The notes under the pieces were generated by a model. The model saw nothing but the letters and a program-made list of their open reading frames with translations. It did no database searches and had not been told where the DNA came from. Made by a program: the position numbers and the translations under genes. From SKUL01 sp964487545 (GTDB taxonomy: Bacteria; Bacteroidota; Bacteroidia; Flavobacteriales_D; SKUL01), in NCBI GenBank assembly GCA_964487545.1, contig CAZARI010000013.1, forward strand, positions 8,712-72,711: 64,000 nt of DNA, read 5' to 3'. Shown here piece after piece: positions 16,575-25,720 of this stretch (the stretch's first letter is position 1; the number at the start of each line of letters is the position of its first letter).

Positions 16575-17600
16575 TTAATGCACCACCAGTCGATCGGAAT
16601 AATGTTGATCGTCGGTTTTAATATTCAATAAATACATGCCTGGCTGTAGGGATCGAAGATTAATTTTAAATAGGTGTGAATGCTCGATCAATTCATTTTC
16701 GCCTATTTCCAGCACTTTTTTACCCAACATATCGCTTATCCAAAGCTGCGCTTCTGCGGCTTGGTTGGTTCGAACGTTTAGGTGGGTTTCGCCCATGGCA
16801 GGATTGGGGAAAATGGTAAACGAGAAATCGCTCGGTGTGGTCTCTGCAATATTAGCGGTTGTGGCCGGTACGGTATAAACCACTTCGGCACCTTCGTTTG
16901 AACCGGGACATCCGTTGTTGTTCCACGAGCGCATATACAGCAGCGGGCCGCTTGTGCCCGGCTGGTACCAGAAATGTTCGATGATGTTGTTTTCGCGTTC
17001 GTACCCCAGACTCTCGTTGACCCTTGAGGTAAATGAAACCCGACGGATTTTCAAAACATTTTCAAAAGTACCGGATGGCAGAAGCAGTGTGCCGTATCCA
17101 ACACCGTGTGTTTCAGTAGTACTTTGCCATACAAAATCATGGCATGAGCCATATAGGTTGCCGGTCGATTCGTCTGAGAATTGAGAGCCGTAGGTAAAAG
17201 GATAGGTCAACATCAGATGATCGTTGTCTAATGCCAGAATGTTGTTGTCTCCTCCCTGACCCATTGCGCTAAGTCCACTCTCGTCGTTCTTCCAATAGCG
17301 GATGGTTCCGTTGTTGAGTACCATTGCCAGATTAGCTCCCGAAAAAAGATCAAAGTCATTTAAAGCAGCCGGATCCTGAATGGTTCCGCCCCACACATTT
17401 GATTCACCTATTGTAGAAAGACCACTAAAGTCCCAAAGTTGGTTGACGCCGTCTGGTCCATCGTTAATATTGTCGGTGGCTACATCAAACCCAATTACTT
17501 GTTGGCCGAGCTGATAAAACACATCTTCATTCAGCGTTGGTTGACTGATGGCGAAATGCGTCAGACCAATAAAAGAAAATAGTAAGGTATAGTTTTTCAT
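16575..17600 (-). CDS. secreted protein with T9SS type A sorting domain
   Basis: A 341-residue protein. ATG 17600 gives the signal peptide MKNYTLLFSFIGLTHFAISQ. The middle (about residues 25-255) is a beta-rich domain of unknown function seen in Bacteroidota secreted proteins, with DGPDGVNQLWDFSGL near the start. The last 80 residues form a type A sorting signal: FTIFPNPAMGETHLNV, then LWISDMLGKKVLEI and PGMYLLNIKTDDQHYSDRLVVH. It is therefore exported by T9SS. It has its own -7 element and is not tightly linked to the neighbouring HYR-like gene (77 bases apart). Confidence 0.85.
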   Translation of the reverse strand: MKNYTLLFSFIGLTHFAISQPTLNEDVFYQLGQQVIGFDVATDNINDGPDGVNQLWDFSGLSTIGESNVWGGTIQDPAALNDFDLFSGANLAMVLNNGTIRYWKNDESGLSAMGQGGDNNILALDNDHLMLTYPFTYGSQFSDESTGNLYGSCHDFVWQSTTETHGVGYGTLLLPSGTFENVLKIRRVSFTSRVNESLGYERENNIIEHFWYQPGTSGPLLYMRSWNNNGCPGSNEGAEVVYTVPATTANIAETTPSDFSFTIFPNPAMGETHLNVRTNQAAEAQLWISDMLGKKVLEIGENELIEHSHLFKINLRSLQPGMYLLNIKTDDQHYSDRLVVH

Positions 17601-17632
17601 GTTGATTCGAAATTTTCCCGTTTGCACAATAG

Positions 17633-17640
17633 CAAAGTTA
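17633..17640 (-). promoter_or_regulatory. -7 element for the T9SS type A cargo gene
   Basis: TAACTTTG on the reverse strand, 32 bases upstream of ATG 17600. Confidence 0.5.
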
Positions 17641-17707
17641 GGAAAATATCGATCGTAATGTCAAGTTCGTCGATTCCGTCCGAACGTTTATCGTTGGGGA
17701 TGATTTT

Positions 17708-17959
17708 TTAAATCTCCAAATCCTTACTTTCTCGCTCGCTCAGAAAGTTAGCAATATGCGCCTTGTAGTTTTCCATTTTTATCAGGTAGCTGCTGTCGGG
17801 CGTTTCGTGTTTTAATACGTGTATGATTTGTCCCTTGTGATCACTCACTGTTTGAAGGTGCTGTTGAAATCCGTCGGGATACTTCCGCTTTAGCTCCACT
17901 CTAACTGGTTCCGGAAGTTTCTCATAACTAATCATCACTTTTCTCTTCGCTTTCTCCAT
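17708..17959 (-). CDS. small hypothetical protein, 83 residues
   Basis: An 83-residue soluble basic protein that I do not recognise. It starts with a lysine-rich helix (MEKAKRKVMISYEKL), continues LPEPVRVELKRKYPDGFQ and ends in an acidic helix LSERESKDLEI. The middle IIHVLKHETPDSSYLIKME looks like two short strands. The pattern resembles small Bacteroidota proteins annotated only as hypothetical, with a beta-strand pair similar to YkgJ/PepSY-like mini-domains; that comparison is weak. The start may instead be the internal ATG at 17935. It lies at the edge of a 372-base non-coding gap. Confidence 0.6.
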   Translation of the reverse strand: MEKAKRKVMISYEKLPEPVRVELKRKYPDGFQQHLQTVSDHKGQIIHVLKHETPDSSYLIKMENYKAHIANFLSERESKDLEI

Positions 17960-18331
17960 TTCCCGGTTCTTTAAATATTTTGCCCCGATTGGGTTCCCTT
18001 AAAATACGATGGCATTTGGCTGTGGGTTTCAGAGATTGTGTGGAATTCCTTCCAAGTCATCTTTGACGGGCCAGATCGATATGACTACATCTTTGATTAT
18101 AATACCAGTCATTTTTTAAGGTTGGTCTGCTCAGACTTTATTGATTAACAACTATTAACATGGTTGTTTTCGAGAACACCAAAATTTAAAAGCGCTTAGT
18201 AGTCACATTTTACCTGACAAAAATTTCAACTGTATGTGGTAATTCCTTAAATTGGCGACTTCTAAATTTGTTGAGAAAGAAGTTATTAACTTGTTAATTA
18301 AGTGTGCAATAGATAATTATAAGCACTTTCG
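17960..18331. other. 372-base intergenic region between divergent genes
   Basis: No convincing gene is present; the longest forward frame from an ATG (18010) is 36 codons. The right half is AT-rich and contains one exact -7 element (18263-18270) that probably serves the PKD protein gene, and the imperfect dyad TTAACTTGTTAA near 18286. Nothing else is recognisable. Confidence 0.6.
18263..18270 (+). promoter_or_regulatory. -7 element for the PKD-repeat cargo gene
   Basis: TAAATTTG, an exact TAnnTTTG match 61 bases upstream of ATG 18332. Confidence 0.45.
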
Positions 18332-20884
18332 ATGTATAGATTAAGCTTAGTAGTAGTACTTGTATTTCTGTTTAATGGTGGATTTGGTCAGGTGTTTTGG
18401 TCGGAAGACTTTGGCACCGACAATTGCGCCGTCTCCGAAGTCATCGCTGACTTTACGTCTGCTAATGGAAACTGGACCTTTTGGAATAATCCCGATCCTA
18501 CCGCCAATAGTGCCCAAGGTAACACTTGGTATGTGAGCGCGTTGGAAGCCGGAATGGGCGAGGGAGCCTGTGGTGATGGTTGTGAAATTGACGCAACATT
18601 GACCAATAAAACCCTTCACATTGGCATTGGAGTCAACGTTTTTGGAGATATGGGTGCGTCCTATTCCACAAGTGGCCTCGGAGTAACCAATACCGACACC
18701 AGAGTGGAAACACCTACCATTGATTGTTCAGGACAAAGTGAAATTGAGCTGTCCTTTCTTTATATGGCCGGTGGAACTGCCAACGATATCTGCATTTTGC
18801 AATATTTCGACGGAACCGATTGGCTGGATATTGGGGTATTACCGCAAACGCCGACAAATTGCTTACCACAGGGAACTTGGGCTTCATATTCTACGGCTCT
18901 GCCGGCAAGCGCCAATAATAATCCTGATGTTAAAATTGGTTTTCGTTGGATCAACTTAGATCCAATTGGTGGCGGTCTCGCTGTTCAACTGTCGGTTGCA
19001 ATTGATGATATAACGTTGACCTCGGGCGCTGAAGCAGAGGTTACCGCAGATTTCGAAGCGAATGCTACTACGGTCTGCGCCGGCGATTGCGTTGACTTTA
19101 CTGATTTAAGCTTGGGTGATGATATAAACGCATGGAACTGGACATTTACCGGCGCAGAAACAGCCACTTCAACTGAACAAAATCCTTTGGGAATTTGCTA
19201 TACCACACCGGGTCAGTATTCGGTGACGCTCGCGATAGAAAGCCCCGACGCAACAGATGAACTGACGCTCACTAATTATATTACCGTTGAGGAATGTGCT
19301 GGACCACCAGTTGCTAACTTCACGGCAAACCTTCAGAATATTTGTGTTGGCGACTGTGTGGATTTTTCTGACTTGAGCTTGGGCGAAGACATTACCGACT
19401 GGAGCTGGACATTTACCGGGGCAGATACTCCCGCATCAACCGATCAAAACCCAGGCGGAATTTGCTTTTCAACGGCAGGGTCATTTGATGTTACACTGTC
19501 AGTAACCAACGCCGAAGGTACCGACGAAATCACCATCCCCGATTTTATTACGGTTAATGATTGTACCGGTCCGGTAGCCGGATTTTCAGCTTCGGAAACC
19601 ACTATTTGTGTGGGTGACTGCATCGACTTTACAAACGAAAGCATCGGTGGCGCTACCATTTTTGCATGGGTATTTGAAGGAGCAGATACACCGGCTTCAA
19701 TCGTAGAGAATCCATTGGGAATTTGCTACTCAACTCCCGGGGTTTATGAAGTTTCATTGATGGTTAGCGACGGCACGCAAAACGATCAACTCGTGGAAAC
19801 GGCCTATATTACGGTAGAGGAGTGTGCGAGTGGTACTGAGCCAGAGCTGAATATCAGCGCATCGAGCATTGCCGCCTGTCCGGGTGATTGCATCGACTTT
19901 CAGGATATGACCATTAACGGCACCGCCGATAGTTGGTTTTGGGTTTTTGAAGGGGGCGACCCTGCAATTGCTTCCACACAAAACCCAACACAGATTTGCT
20001 ATTCTGCAGAAGGCACCTACGATGTTACCCTTTCGGTTACCATTGATGGCCAGACCTACGACAGTACTTTTGTTGATTTCATAACCATTATCGGAAGTTG
20101 TGGCCCAGTGGCCAGTTTCGACTTTCCTCCAATTGTATGTCTGGGACAGTGCTACTCTTTTGATAATACCAGTACCGGCGTAAATGCCAACACTTCCTAC
20201 TTCTGGACTTTCCAGGGGGCCTTGCCTGAAACTTCTACTGAAAAAAGTCCGGCTGAAGTATGTTACCTCGATCAAACAGGCACTTTTAATGTTACGCTAA
20301 CTGTCACCAACCAGTTGGGTGCCTCGCATTCGGTAACCCAGCAAATTACGGTAGTGAATTCACCCTCGGTGAATGCCGGTCCCGATCAAACCATTGTGCA
20401 GGGAACGACAACGGTTGTTTCGGCCACCGGTGGAAACGGCACCGGTCAATTTTCGTGGGAGCCCTATGAAGACGTACTCTGTTTTAATTGTCCGTCCACA
20501 ACAACAGTTCCGCTGCAGGAAACCACTGACTTTATTGTGTTTTACGAGCAATCGGGTGGTTGCCGCGGCTCGGATACCCTCACCGTGCACATCAATGATG
20601 TGGTATACACTGCTGATGTTCCCACAACATTTTCTCCAAATGGTGATGGTGTAAACGACATTTTCTACGTTCACGGAAATAATATTACCAAAGTGAATTT
20701 AATCGTGTACAACCGGTACGGACAAGAGGTTTTTTCAACCAACAGTACTAGAAAAATTGATGGGTGGGACGGTACCATGAACGGCAGGGAGTTAAATGCC
20801 GGGGTATTTGGATACTACCTGGAAGCACATTTCTCCGACGGTACATCGAGTATCAAAAAAGGAGATATAACGCTGGTAAGATAG
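18332..20884 (+). CDS. PKD-repeat surface protein with T9SS type B (gliding-motility) C-terminal domain
   Basis: An 850-residue exported protein. A signal peptide (about 1-19, ending GGFGQ) is followed by a jelly-roll/MAM-like domain (about 20-230) and five PKD domains of about 90 residues (about 235-680). Each PKD carries CxGDC (CLGQC in the fifth) near its start, a second conserved cysteine in an ICY/ICF/VCY segment, and mostly a third at its end. An Ig-like segment (GPDQTIVQG) and the type B sorting domain complete it: FSPNGDGVNDIF, VYNRYGQEVFS, DGWDGTMNGRELNAGVFGYYLE. Type B cargos need a PorP/SprF partner for export in Flavobacterium johnsoniae, and exactly such a gene begins 4 bases downstream. 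The ligand is unknown; adhesion is inferred. Confidence 0.9.
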   Translation: MYRLSLVVVLVFLFNGGFGQVFWSEDFGTDNCAVSEVIADFTSANGNWTFWNNPDPTANSAQGNTWYVSALEAGMGEGACGDGCEIDATLTNKTLHIGIGVNVFGDMGASYSTSGLGVTNTDTRVETPTIDCSGQSEIELSFLYMAGGTANDICILQYFDGTDWLDIGVLPQTPTNCLPQGTWASYSTALPASANNNPDVKIGFRWINLDPIGGGLAVQLSVAIDDITLTSGAEAEVTADFEANATTVCAGDCVDFTDLSLGDDINAWNWTFTGAETATSTEQNPLGICYTTPGQYSVTLAIESPDATDELTLTNYITVEECAGPPVANFTANLQNICVGDCVDFSDLSLGEDITDWSWTFTGADTPASTDQNPGGICFSTAGSFDVTLSVTNAEGTDEITIPDFITVNDCTGPVAGFSASETTICVGDCIDFTNESIGGATIFAWVFEGADTPASIVENPLGICYSTPGVYEVSLMVSDGTQNDQLVETAYITVEECASGTEPELNISASSIAACPGDCIDFQDMTINGTADSWFWVFEGGDPAIASTQNPTQICYSAEGTYDVTLSVTIDGQTYDSTFVDFITIIGSCGPVASFDFPPIVCLGQCYSFDNTSTGVNANTSYFWTFQGALPETSTEKSPAEVCYLDQTGTFNVTLTVTNQLGASHSVTQQITVVNSPSVNAGPDQTIVQGTTTVVSATGGNGTGQFSWEPYEDVLCFNCPSTTTVPLQETTDFIVFYEQSGGCRGSDTLTVHINDVVYTADVPTTFSPNGDGVNDIFYVHGNNITKVNLIVYNRYGQEVFSTNSTRKIDGWDGTMNGRELNAGVFGYYLEAHFSDGTSSIKKGDITLVR

Positions 20885-20888
20885 GCTT

Positions 20889-21944
20889 ATGAATAGAAAA
20901 CTACTCTTGATAATTTGCATATTAACTGCCGGATCTGGTTTGCTATCGGGGCAAAGTGATGTGCATTTTTCACAGTTCTATTACTCACCGATTATGTGGA
21001 ACCCGGCAATGGCCGGAGTTACTAGCGGTGATTTACGGGCATCAGCCACTTATCGCAATCAGTGGGCTTCTGTGTCATCGCCCTACACCACCATTTCTGC
21101 GGCTTTCGATATGCCCGTGCAAACCCGTGCAATGGGAGATAACTTTCTCGGATTCGGGGTTTACTTTAATAATGACAAATCTGGCAACAATGGATTTTCG
21201 AACCTCGATATCAACGGTTCCTTAAGCTATAGCCTAGATTTGGGTAGCACCTATAATCGACCGCATTACATTTCGTTTGGGTTGAACTTTGGATTCGTAC
21301 AGCGCAGCATGGCTTATGACAATGCCACTTGGGATATTCAGTGGGACGGCCTTATGTTCGATCCATTAAGATCCAATGGCGAGGGCGCACGTACCGGAAA
21401 ACTCTCTAAAGGCAATATCAGTGTTGGAGGAGGAGCGGTGTGGAATTATTCTTTCCAGGAAAAACAACGTTTTTATTTGGGTGCCGCTTTGTTTCACATC
21501 AATCGACCGAACCTTTCGATTATAGGAGATTCAGATCACCTGTTCCACAAGTTCGCCTATATGGCCGGATTTGATCTGGGCAGCGATTCCCGCTCCACCA
21601 CTTTTCGTCCTAATGTTATGGTCATGCACCAAGGTCCCAACTTCTTCCTAACCGGTGGATTGGATGTGAGCTTTGACCTGACCGATCGCACGGCTTTTAC
21701 CAATTACAAAAACCACATGGCATTTGGGGTAGGGGTGTATCATCGGTTGATGGACGCTATGATCTTTGCGGTAAACGTGGAGTATTCTAACCTGAAAGTA
21801 GGTTTTGCCTACGATCTCAACATTTCAGAATTTAACTTAGCAACCGACGGCAAAGGGGGAATGGAAATTATTCTTCTCTATCAGCCACAGCTTTCAGGGC
21901 CGGCAACGCAACGCCAGAAATTGCGAAGAAACAAAGGGCTCTAA
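20889..21944 (+). CDS. PorP/SprF family type IX secretion system membrane protein
   Basis: A 351-residue outer-membrane beta-barrel protein with a signal peptide ending near GLLSGQ. The family signature SDVHFSQFYYSPIMWNPAMAG follows directly, with YRNQWASVSSPYTTI next. PorP/SprF proteins bind or translocate the partner cargo carrying a type B C-terminal domain and can link it to the gliding/T9SS machinery. It begins 4 bases after the PKD-repeat cargo gene, forming the typical cargo-SprF pair. The last part, RRNKGL, is basic. No core T9SS genes (porK/L/M/N, sprA) are in the window, so the main apparatus must be encoded elsewhere. Confidence 0.93.
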   Translation: MNRKLLLIICILTAGSGLLSGQSDVHFSQFYYSPIMWNPAMAGVTSGDLRASATYRNQWASVSSPYTTISAAFDMPVQTRAMGDNFLGFGVYFNNDKSGNNGFSNLDINGSLSYSLDLGSTYNRPHYISFGLNFGFVQRSMAYDNATWDIQWDGLMFDPLRSNGEGARTGKLSKGNISVGGGAVWNYSFQEKQRFYLGAALFHINRPNLSIIGDSDHLFHKFAYMAGFDLGSDSRSTTFRPNVMVMHQGPNFFLTGGLDVSFDLTDRTAFTNYKNHMAFGVGVYHRLMDAMIFAVNVEYSNLKVGFAYDLNISEFNLATDGKGGMEIILLYQPQLSGPATQRQKLRRNKGL

Positions 21945-21978
21945 TTCAGTGTTCCTTAAAGGAAAACAGGGTCATTCA

Positions 21979-22494
21979 TTAAATTCTTTTGAGCTGTTGC
22001 TGAAGCATCTTAATTTGGTCAGCAAGTAATTTGTGTTTGTCTAGTTTCTTGGCTTCGGCCAAAAGGGTAGTGGCTTCGCGCTTTTTGCGTTTGGTCATGC
22101 AAATTCCTGCCAGGTTGAGTTTAGCCATGGCCTGATCGTGCTTCATCCTCAGCCCCATATTCAGCGCTTTGCGGAAATACTTTTCTGCTTTTGTTAAACT
22201 GTTGAGTTGCGATTCAACCAGACCCAGTAAATAATAATAATAGGCCTCCTGAGAACCGATCAGCAAATCAGGTCGGCTAATTTTTGAAAGAACCACCTGT
22301 GCTTTTTCCGGTTTTTGCCTTCGAAGCTGAAAAAATGCCCACAACACGCGTTCATCTTTGAAAATGCTGAGCACAACCAATCCGATCAGCAGAATTAGCA
22401 TAATGCCATTTCCGATATTTCCGATAGAGAATTGCCATACGGTGAGGCCGGTGAATATTACGAACAGTGCGATTTTAACAATGCGATTTATCAT
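21979..22494 (-). CDS. membrane-anchored TPR-like protein
   Basis: A 171-residue protein with two adjacent N-terminal membrane segments (about residues 7-23 and 27-43) followed by a helical cytoplasmic region of about three TPR-like repeats. Examples are YYYYLLGLVESQLNSLTKAEKYFRKALNMGL (about 86-116) and AKLNLAGICMTKRKKREAT (about 123-141). The ALNMGL end is typical of TPR turn positions. The function is unknown; it probably acts as a small scaffold. An exact -7 element lies 17 bases before the ATG. It is convergent with the PorP/SprF gene with a 34-base gap. Confidence 0.72.
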   Translation of the reverse strand: MINRIVKIALFVIFTGLTVWQFSIGNIGNGIMLILLIGLVVLSIFKDERVLWAFFQLRRQKPEKAQVVLSKISRPDLLIGSQEAYYYYLLGLVESQLNSLTKAEKYFRKALNMGLRMKHDQAMAKLNLAGICMTKRKKREATTLLAEAKKLDKHKLLADQIKMLQQQLKRI

Positions 22495-22511
22495 GAAAAT
22501 TGGAATTTCCG

Positions 22512-22519
22512 CAAAGTTA
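22512..22519 (-). promoter_or_regulatory. -7 element for the TPR-like gene
   Basis: TAACTTTG on the reverse strand, 17 bases upstream of ATG 22494. Confidence 0.5.
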
Positions 22520-22585
22520 ATAAAGCACTTGGTTAAAAGTGGCTTTTGAATTTCTAGTTGAAGAAGGACCCCTAAGGGTGATAAG

Positions 22586-22828
22586 TCAGGTGCTGCTCTG
22601 TTCGCGGCTTCTGGCCTTGAGCTCCTGCACGTTCAACAAAAATGCCCAGGTGATGTCTCCCACCGTTCCGTCGGCAGTAATACTGGCGGATTTCTGAAAT
22701 TCAGTGACAGCTATAGTGGTTTTCTCACAGAAATAATCATTGGGTTCTAAACGATACCCGATCTCGTTGAGGATTTTTTTCAGTGTGATTACTGCTTCAC
22801 CTCTGGATCCCTGAATTAGAAGTTCCAT
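22586..22828 (-). CDS. peptidoglycan-binding-like domain protein (PG_binding_1)
   Basis: An 80-residue stand-alone domain of the peptidoglycan-binding type: LLIQGSRGEAVITLKKILNEIGY, then FCEKTTIAVTEFQKSASITADGTVGDITWAFLL. The order G-x-V-x2-L-x2-L, then T-x2-A-V-x2-F-Q and D-G-x-V-G-x2-T-W is the standard PF01471 pattern. It has no signal peptide and no enzyme domain, which is unusual for a cell-wall-binding module; it may act in the cytoplasm or be secreted by another means. It does not look like a frameshifted remnant of a larger enzyme, because no homologous frame continues on either side. Confidence 0.82.
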   Translation of the reverse strand: MELLIQGSRGEAVITLKKILNEIGYRLEPNDYFCEKTTIAVTEFQKSASITADGTVGDITWAFLLNVQELKARSREQSST

Positions 22829-22925
22829 GATTAATCGTTTGATGGTCGGTTGTTGAAGTTAGTAATTGTGTTTGAATTCCCGAAACATCTTTTGCCAAAC
22901 CAATTAGGAGCACTCGGACAAATCG

Positions 22926-22933
22926 TATTTTTG
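22926..22933 (+). promoter_or_regulatory. -7 element 5 nt before a start codon
   Basis: TATTTTTG, an exact match; only ACTCT separates it from ATG 22939. Confidence 0.4.
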
Positions 22934-22938
22934 ACTCT

Positions 22939-23484
22939 ATGCAATTCGCTCGATGGGTTATATGTTTCGCGGTCATCGCATCCGGAAGTACTGCAATGTC
23001 TCAGAGTTCGCATCTACCAGCGAAGTATTCCGACCACAATCGTCCTATTGCCATTAATAGCCTCAGTTTTGAATTTGGTGGTAATGCGCTGATCTATTCA
23101 ATCAATTACGACCGCGTTTTGATTCAAAGCGACCATTACAAAGGAACGATTAGAATAGGAGCTGGAATATTGCCTTATCCTTTTTCACTAAAAGAAAACA
23201 GGGTGTGGTTGTTTGTTCCGATAGAGTACAATAACTTGTTCGGTTCACAAAATCATTTTTTTGAGTTAAGTCTCGGTACCACCTATTCCAGTTCTATCCA
23301 AGGAGCCAACCATTGGATCACTGCTCGGGCAGGCTACCGTCTTCAGCCATTTTCTGCAGGTTTTTTTCTGAGAACCGGATTGGTGCTGTTATACATTCCT
23401 TATGCCAATCCACAATTATATCGCAACGAGGTTCAGGATGTCATTCTTCCCATTCCGTCCTTCGCCATTGGCATGTCATTCTAG
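22939..23484 (+). CDS. secreted beta-rich protein, probable small outer-membrane barrel
   Basis: A 181-residue protein with a signal peptide (MQFARWVICFAVIASGSTAMSQ) and a beta-strand-rich mature part. It contains SFEFGGNALIYSINYDRVL, an opening shared by many Bacteroidota outer-membrane-like proteins of unknown function, and alternating aromatic strands (FFELSLGTTYSSSI, ITARAGYRLQPFSAGFFLRTGL). It ends in phenylalanine (GMSF), the usual terminal residue for barrel insertion by BAM. No substrate can be inferred. A -7 element lies 5 bases before the ATG. Confidence 0.75.
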   Translation: MQFARWVICFAVIASGSTAMSQSSHLPAKYSDHNRPIAINSLSFEFGGNALIYSINYDRVLIQSDHYKGTIRIGAGILPYPFSLKENRVWLFVPIEYNNLFGSQNHFFELSLGTTYSSSIQGANHWITARAGYRLQPFSAGFFLRTGLVLLYIPYANPQLYRNEVQDVILPIPSFAIGMSF

Positions 23485-23514
23485 CAATTATGGTGACCAT
23501 CCCGTCTGAAGTTT

Positions 23515-23522
23515 TATTTTTG
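23515..23522 (+). promoter_or_regulatory. -7 element for the DPP III-like gene
   Basis: TATTTTTG, an exact TAnnTTTG match 30 bases upstream of ATG 23553. Confidence 0.5.
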
Positions 23523-23552
23523 TGCCTTTCACACCCTTAAACCAAAATTGTT

Positions 23553-25640
23553 ATGAGAAATTCTCCTGTTTTGTGGGCGTTGGCACTGCTCTTTTTCGCT
23601 GTGTCATGTTCGCCTGCAAATGAAAAATCAGAATCAACAAACACGCTAGACGATGATGACTGGCAGCCCAGTAAAGAAGCTGCTCATGTGTCCGAGCCGG
23701 ATGAAAACGGCTTTGCCTGGCAAACCGATCAGTTTGCAGATCTCAGAATCCTGCGGTATCAGATTCCAAATTGGGACAATCTTGCCCCCAAACAAAAAGA
23801 GTATGCTTATTATCTCGTGCAGGCTGGACTTGCCGGACGCGATATTATGTATGACCAGAATTATCGTCACAACCTGACCATCCGACGCGGTTTGGAAAAT
23901 ATCTATCAGCGTTTTGAAGGTGACCGAAAATCCAACGGCTGGAATCGCTTTGAAACCTATCTAAAGCGAATATGGTTTTCTAACGGAATTCACCACCATT
24001 ACAGCAATTCTAAGATTATGCCTGAGTTTAGTCGGGAGTATTTCGAAGAGTTGATGGCCAACACCGGAACCGAATTCTCTGACGAAGTGATGACCGCGAT
24101 TTTTGATCCAAATTTTGATGAGAAAAAAGTAGAACAGAATCCGTCAAAAGGATTGGTCGAAGGTTCGGCGGTTAATTACTACAGCCCCGATATGACCACT
24201 GAAGAAGCGCAGGAATTTCTTGCATCAATTTCAGAGAGAGGCACCAGAACACCGGTTGAAACCAGCTTGAATTCCAAATTGGTCAAGAACGAATCGGGAC
24301 AAATAGAAGAACAAGTGTATAAAATTGGTGGAATGTATTCCGATGCATTAATCGAGGTGGTAGGCTGGCTGAAGAAGGCCGAGCAGGTAGCCGAGAACGC
24401 AAAGCAAGCTTCTGCACTGCGAAAGCTTATCGAATACTACGAAACAGGAGATTTGAAAGTCTGGGATCTCTACAACATTGCTTGGGTAAAAGCTTCCGAA
24501 GGCGACATTGACTACATCAACGGTTTTGTTGAGGTGTATAACGATCCGCTGGGTTATAAAGGATCATTCGAGAACATCGTTCAGATTAGAGACTTTGAAG
24601 CTTCTAAAAGAATGCAGAAGCTCATGGAAAGTGCACAGTGGTTCGAAGAGAACGCTCCCTTTATGGAAGAGCATAAAAAAGATGAGGTGGTCGGTATCAT
24701 CTACAACGTAGTAAACGTGGTCGGTGAAGCCGGAGATGCTTCTCCTTCCACCCCAATTGGCGTAAACCTGCCCAATTCCAACTGGATACGAACCATTCAT
24801 GGATCAAAGTCAGTGAGTCTTGGAAATATCCTGGAAGGTTATGACAAAGCCTCGGGTCCGGGAATGATCGATGCATTTGGCCACGATGAAGAAGAAATTG
24901 AGCGGGTAAAGAAATACGGCGCACTTGCCGGCGATTTACACACTGCCTTGCACGAGGTGGTAGGGCATGCTTCAGGGCAGCTTGAAGAAGGCGTGGGAAC
25001 CCCAAACGAAACCATCAAGAGTTATGCTTCAACCATTGAAGAAGGACGAGCCGATCTGTTGGCGTTGTATTTTATTATGGATCCGAAAATGGTTGAACTC
25101 GGGCTCATGGAGACACTCGATGTGGGCAAAGCAGAATACGATAATTACATTCGAAACGGATTAATGGCGCAGCTTCGCCGACTCGAGCTTGGTGCTGATA
25201 TCGAAGAGGCGCACATGCGTAACCGCGCATGGGTATCCCACTGGGTATTTGAAAAAGGGGCACCCGATAATGTGATCGTAGAAGTGAAGCGAGACGGAAA
25301 CACCTATTACGATATCCAGGATTATGAAAGGCTTCGGGAGCTGTTTAGCGAATTGCTGAGAGAAGTTCAGCGCATTAAATCGCAGGGAGACTACGATGCG
25401 GCTGAAAAACTGGTGGAAAATTATGGTGTTAAGGTAAATCGCGAATTACACGAAGAGGTTTTGAGACGCTCGGCCGAATTGGGAACGGCACCTTACGGTG
25501 GATTTATCAATCCGCGATTAGTGCCAGTTGTGGCTGAGGATGGTTCTATTACAGATGTTAAAGTAGAGTATCCTGATGATTTTGTTGAACAAATGCTAAA
25601 GTATAGCAGGGATTATTCATTCCTGCCCGACTATAATTAA
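23553..25640 (+). CDS. dipeptidyl-peptidase III-like (M49) zinc lipoprotein
   Basis: A 695-residue peptidase of family M49. The HEVVGH zinc motif (about residue 466; family pattern HExxGH) and the following EEGRAD (about 494; third ligand and conserved acidic pair) are intact. A lipobox at the N-terminus (LFFAVSC, cysteine near residue 19) and a short acidic spacer predict a lipoprotein in the periplasm or on the outer membrane. Family members release dipeptides from oligopeptides; bacterial members of this clade are often called dihydrofolate-reductase-like in error. The gene is monocistronic, with its own -7 element and a terminator after the stop. Confidence 0.88.
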   Translation: MRNSPVLWALALLFFAVSCSPANEKSESTNTLDDDDWQPSKEAAHVSEPDENGFAWQTDQFADLRILRYQIPNWDNLAPKQKEYAYYLVQAGLAGRDIMYDQNYRHNLTIRRGLENIYQRFEGDRKSNGWNRFETYLKRIWFSNGIHHHYSNSKIMPEFSREYFEELMANTGTEFSDEVMTAIFDPNFDEKKVEQNPSKGLVEGSAVNYYSPDMTTEEAQEFLASISERGTRTPVETSLNSKLVKNESGQIEEQVYKIGGMYSDALIEVVGWLKKAEQVAENAKQASALRKLIEYYETGDLKVWDLYNIAWVKASEGDIDYINGFVEVYNDPLGYKGSFENIVQIRDFEASKRMQKLMESAQWFEENAPFMEEHKKDEVVGIIYNVVNVVGEAGDASPSTPIGVNLPNSNWIRTIHGSKSVSLGNILEGYDKASGPGMIDAFGHDEEEIERVKKYGALAGDLHTALHEVVGHASGQLEEGVGTPNETIKSYASTIEEGRADLLALYFIMDPKMVELGLMETLDVGKAEYDNYIRNGLMAQLRRLELGADIEEAHMRNRAWVSHWVFEKGAPDNVIVEVKRDGNTYYDIQDYERLRELFSELLREVQRIKSQGDYDAAEKLVENYGVKVNRELHEEVLRRSAELGTAPYGGFINPRLVPVVAEDGSITDVKVEYPDDFVEQMLKYSRDYSFLPDYN

Positions 25641-25668
25641 TGGGTGTTAAACATATTGTTGAATACAA

Positions 25669-25693
25669 AAAAGGGAGCCGATGGCTCCCTTTT
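25669..25693. terminator. bidirectional rho-independent terminator
   Basis: Perfect 11-base stem AAAAGGGAGCC / GGCTCCCTTTT with loop GAT. It separates the convergent DPP III-like and response-regulator genes and can stop both transcripts. Confidence 0.9.
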
Positions 25694-25720
25694 CTGTTGG
25701 TGCAGCTGAACGAAACATTT

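Noticed and set aside
18010..18120. 36-codon forward frame in the intergenic gap
   Set aside because: Too short, no promoter or start context, and no similarity recognised.
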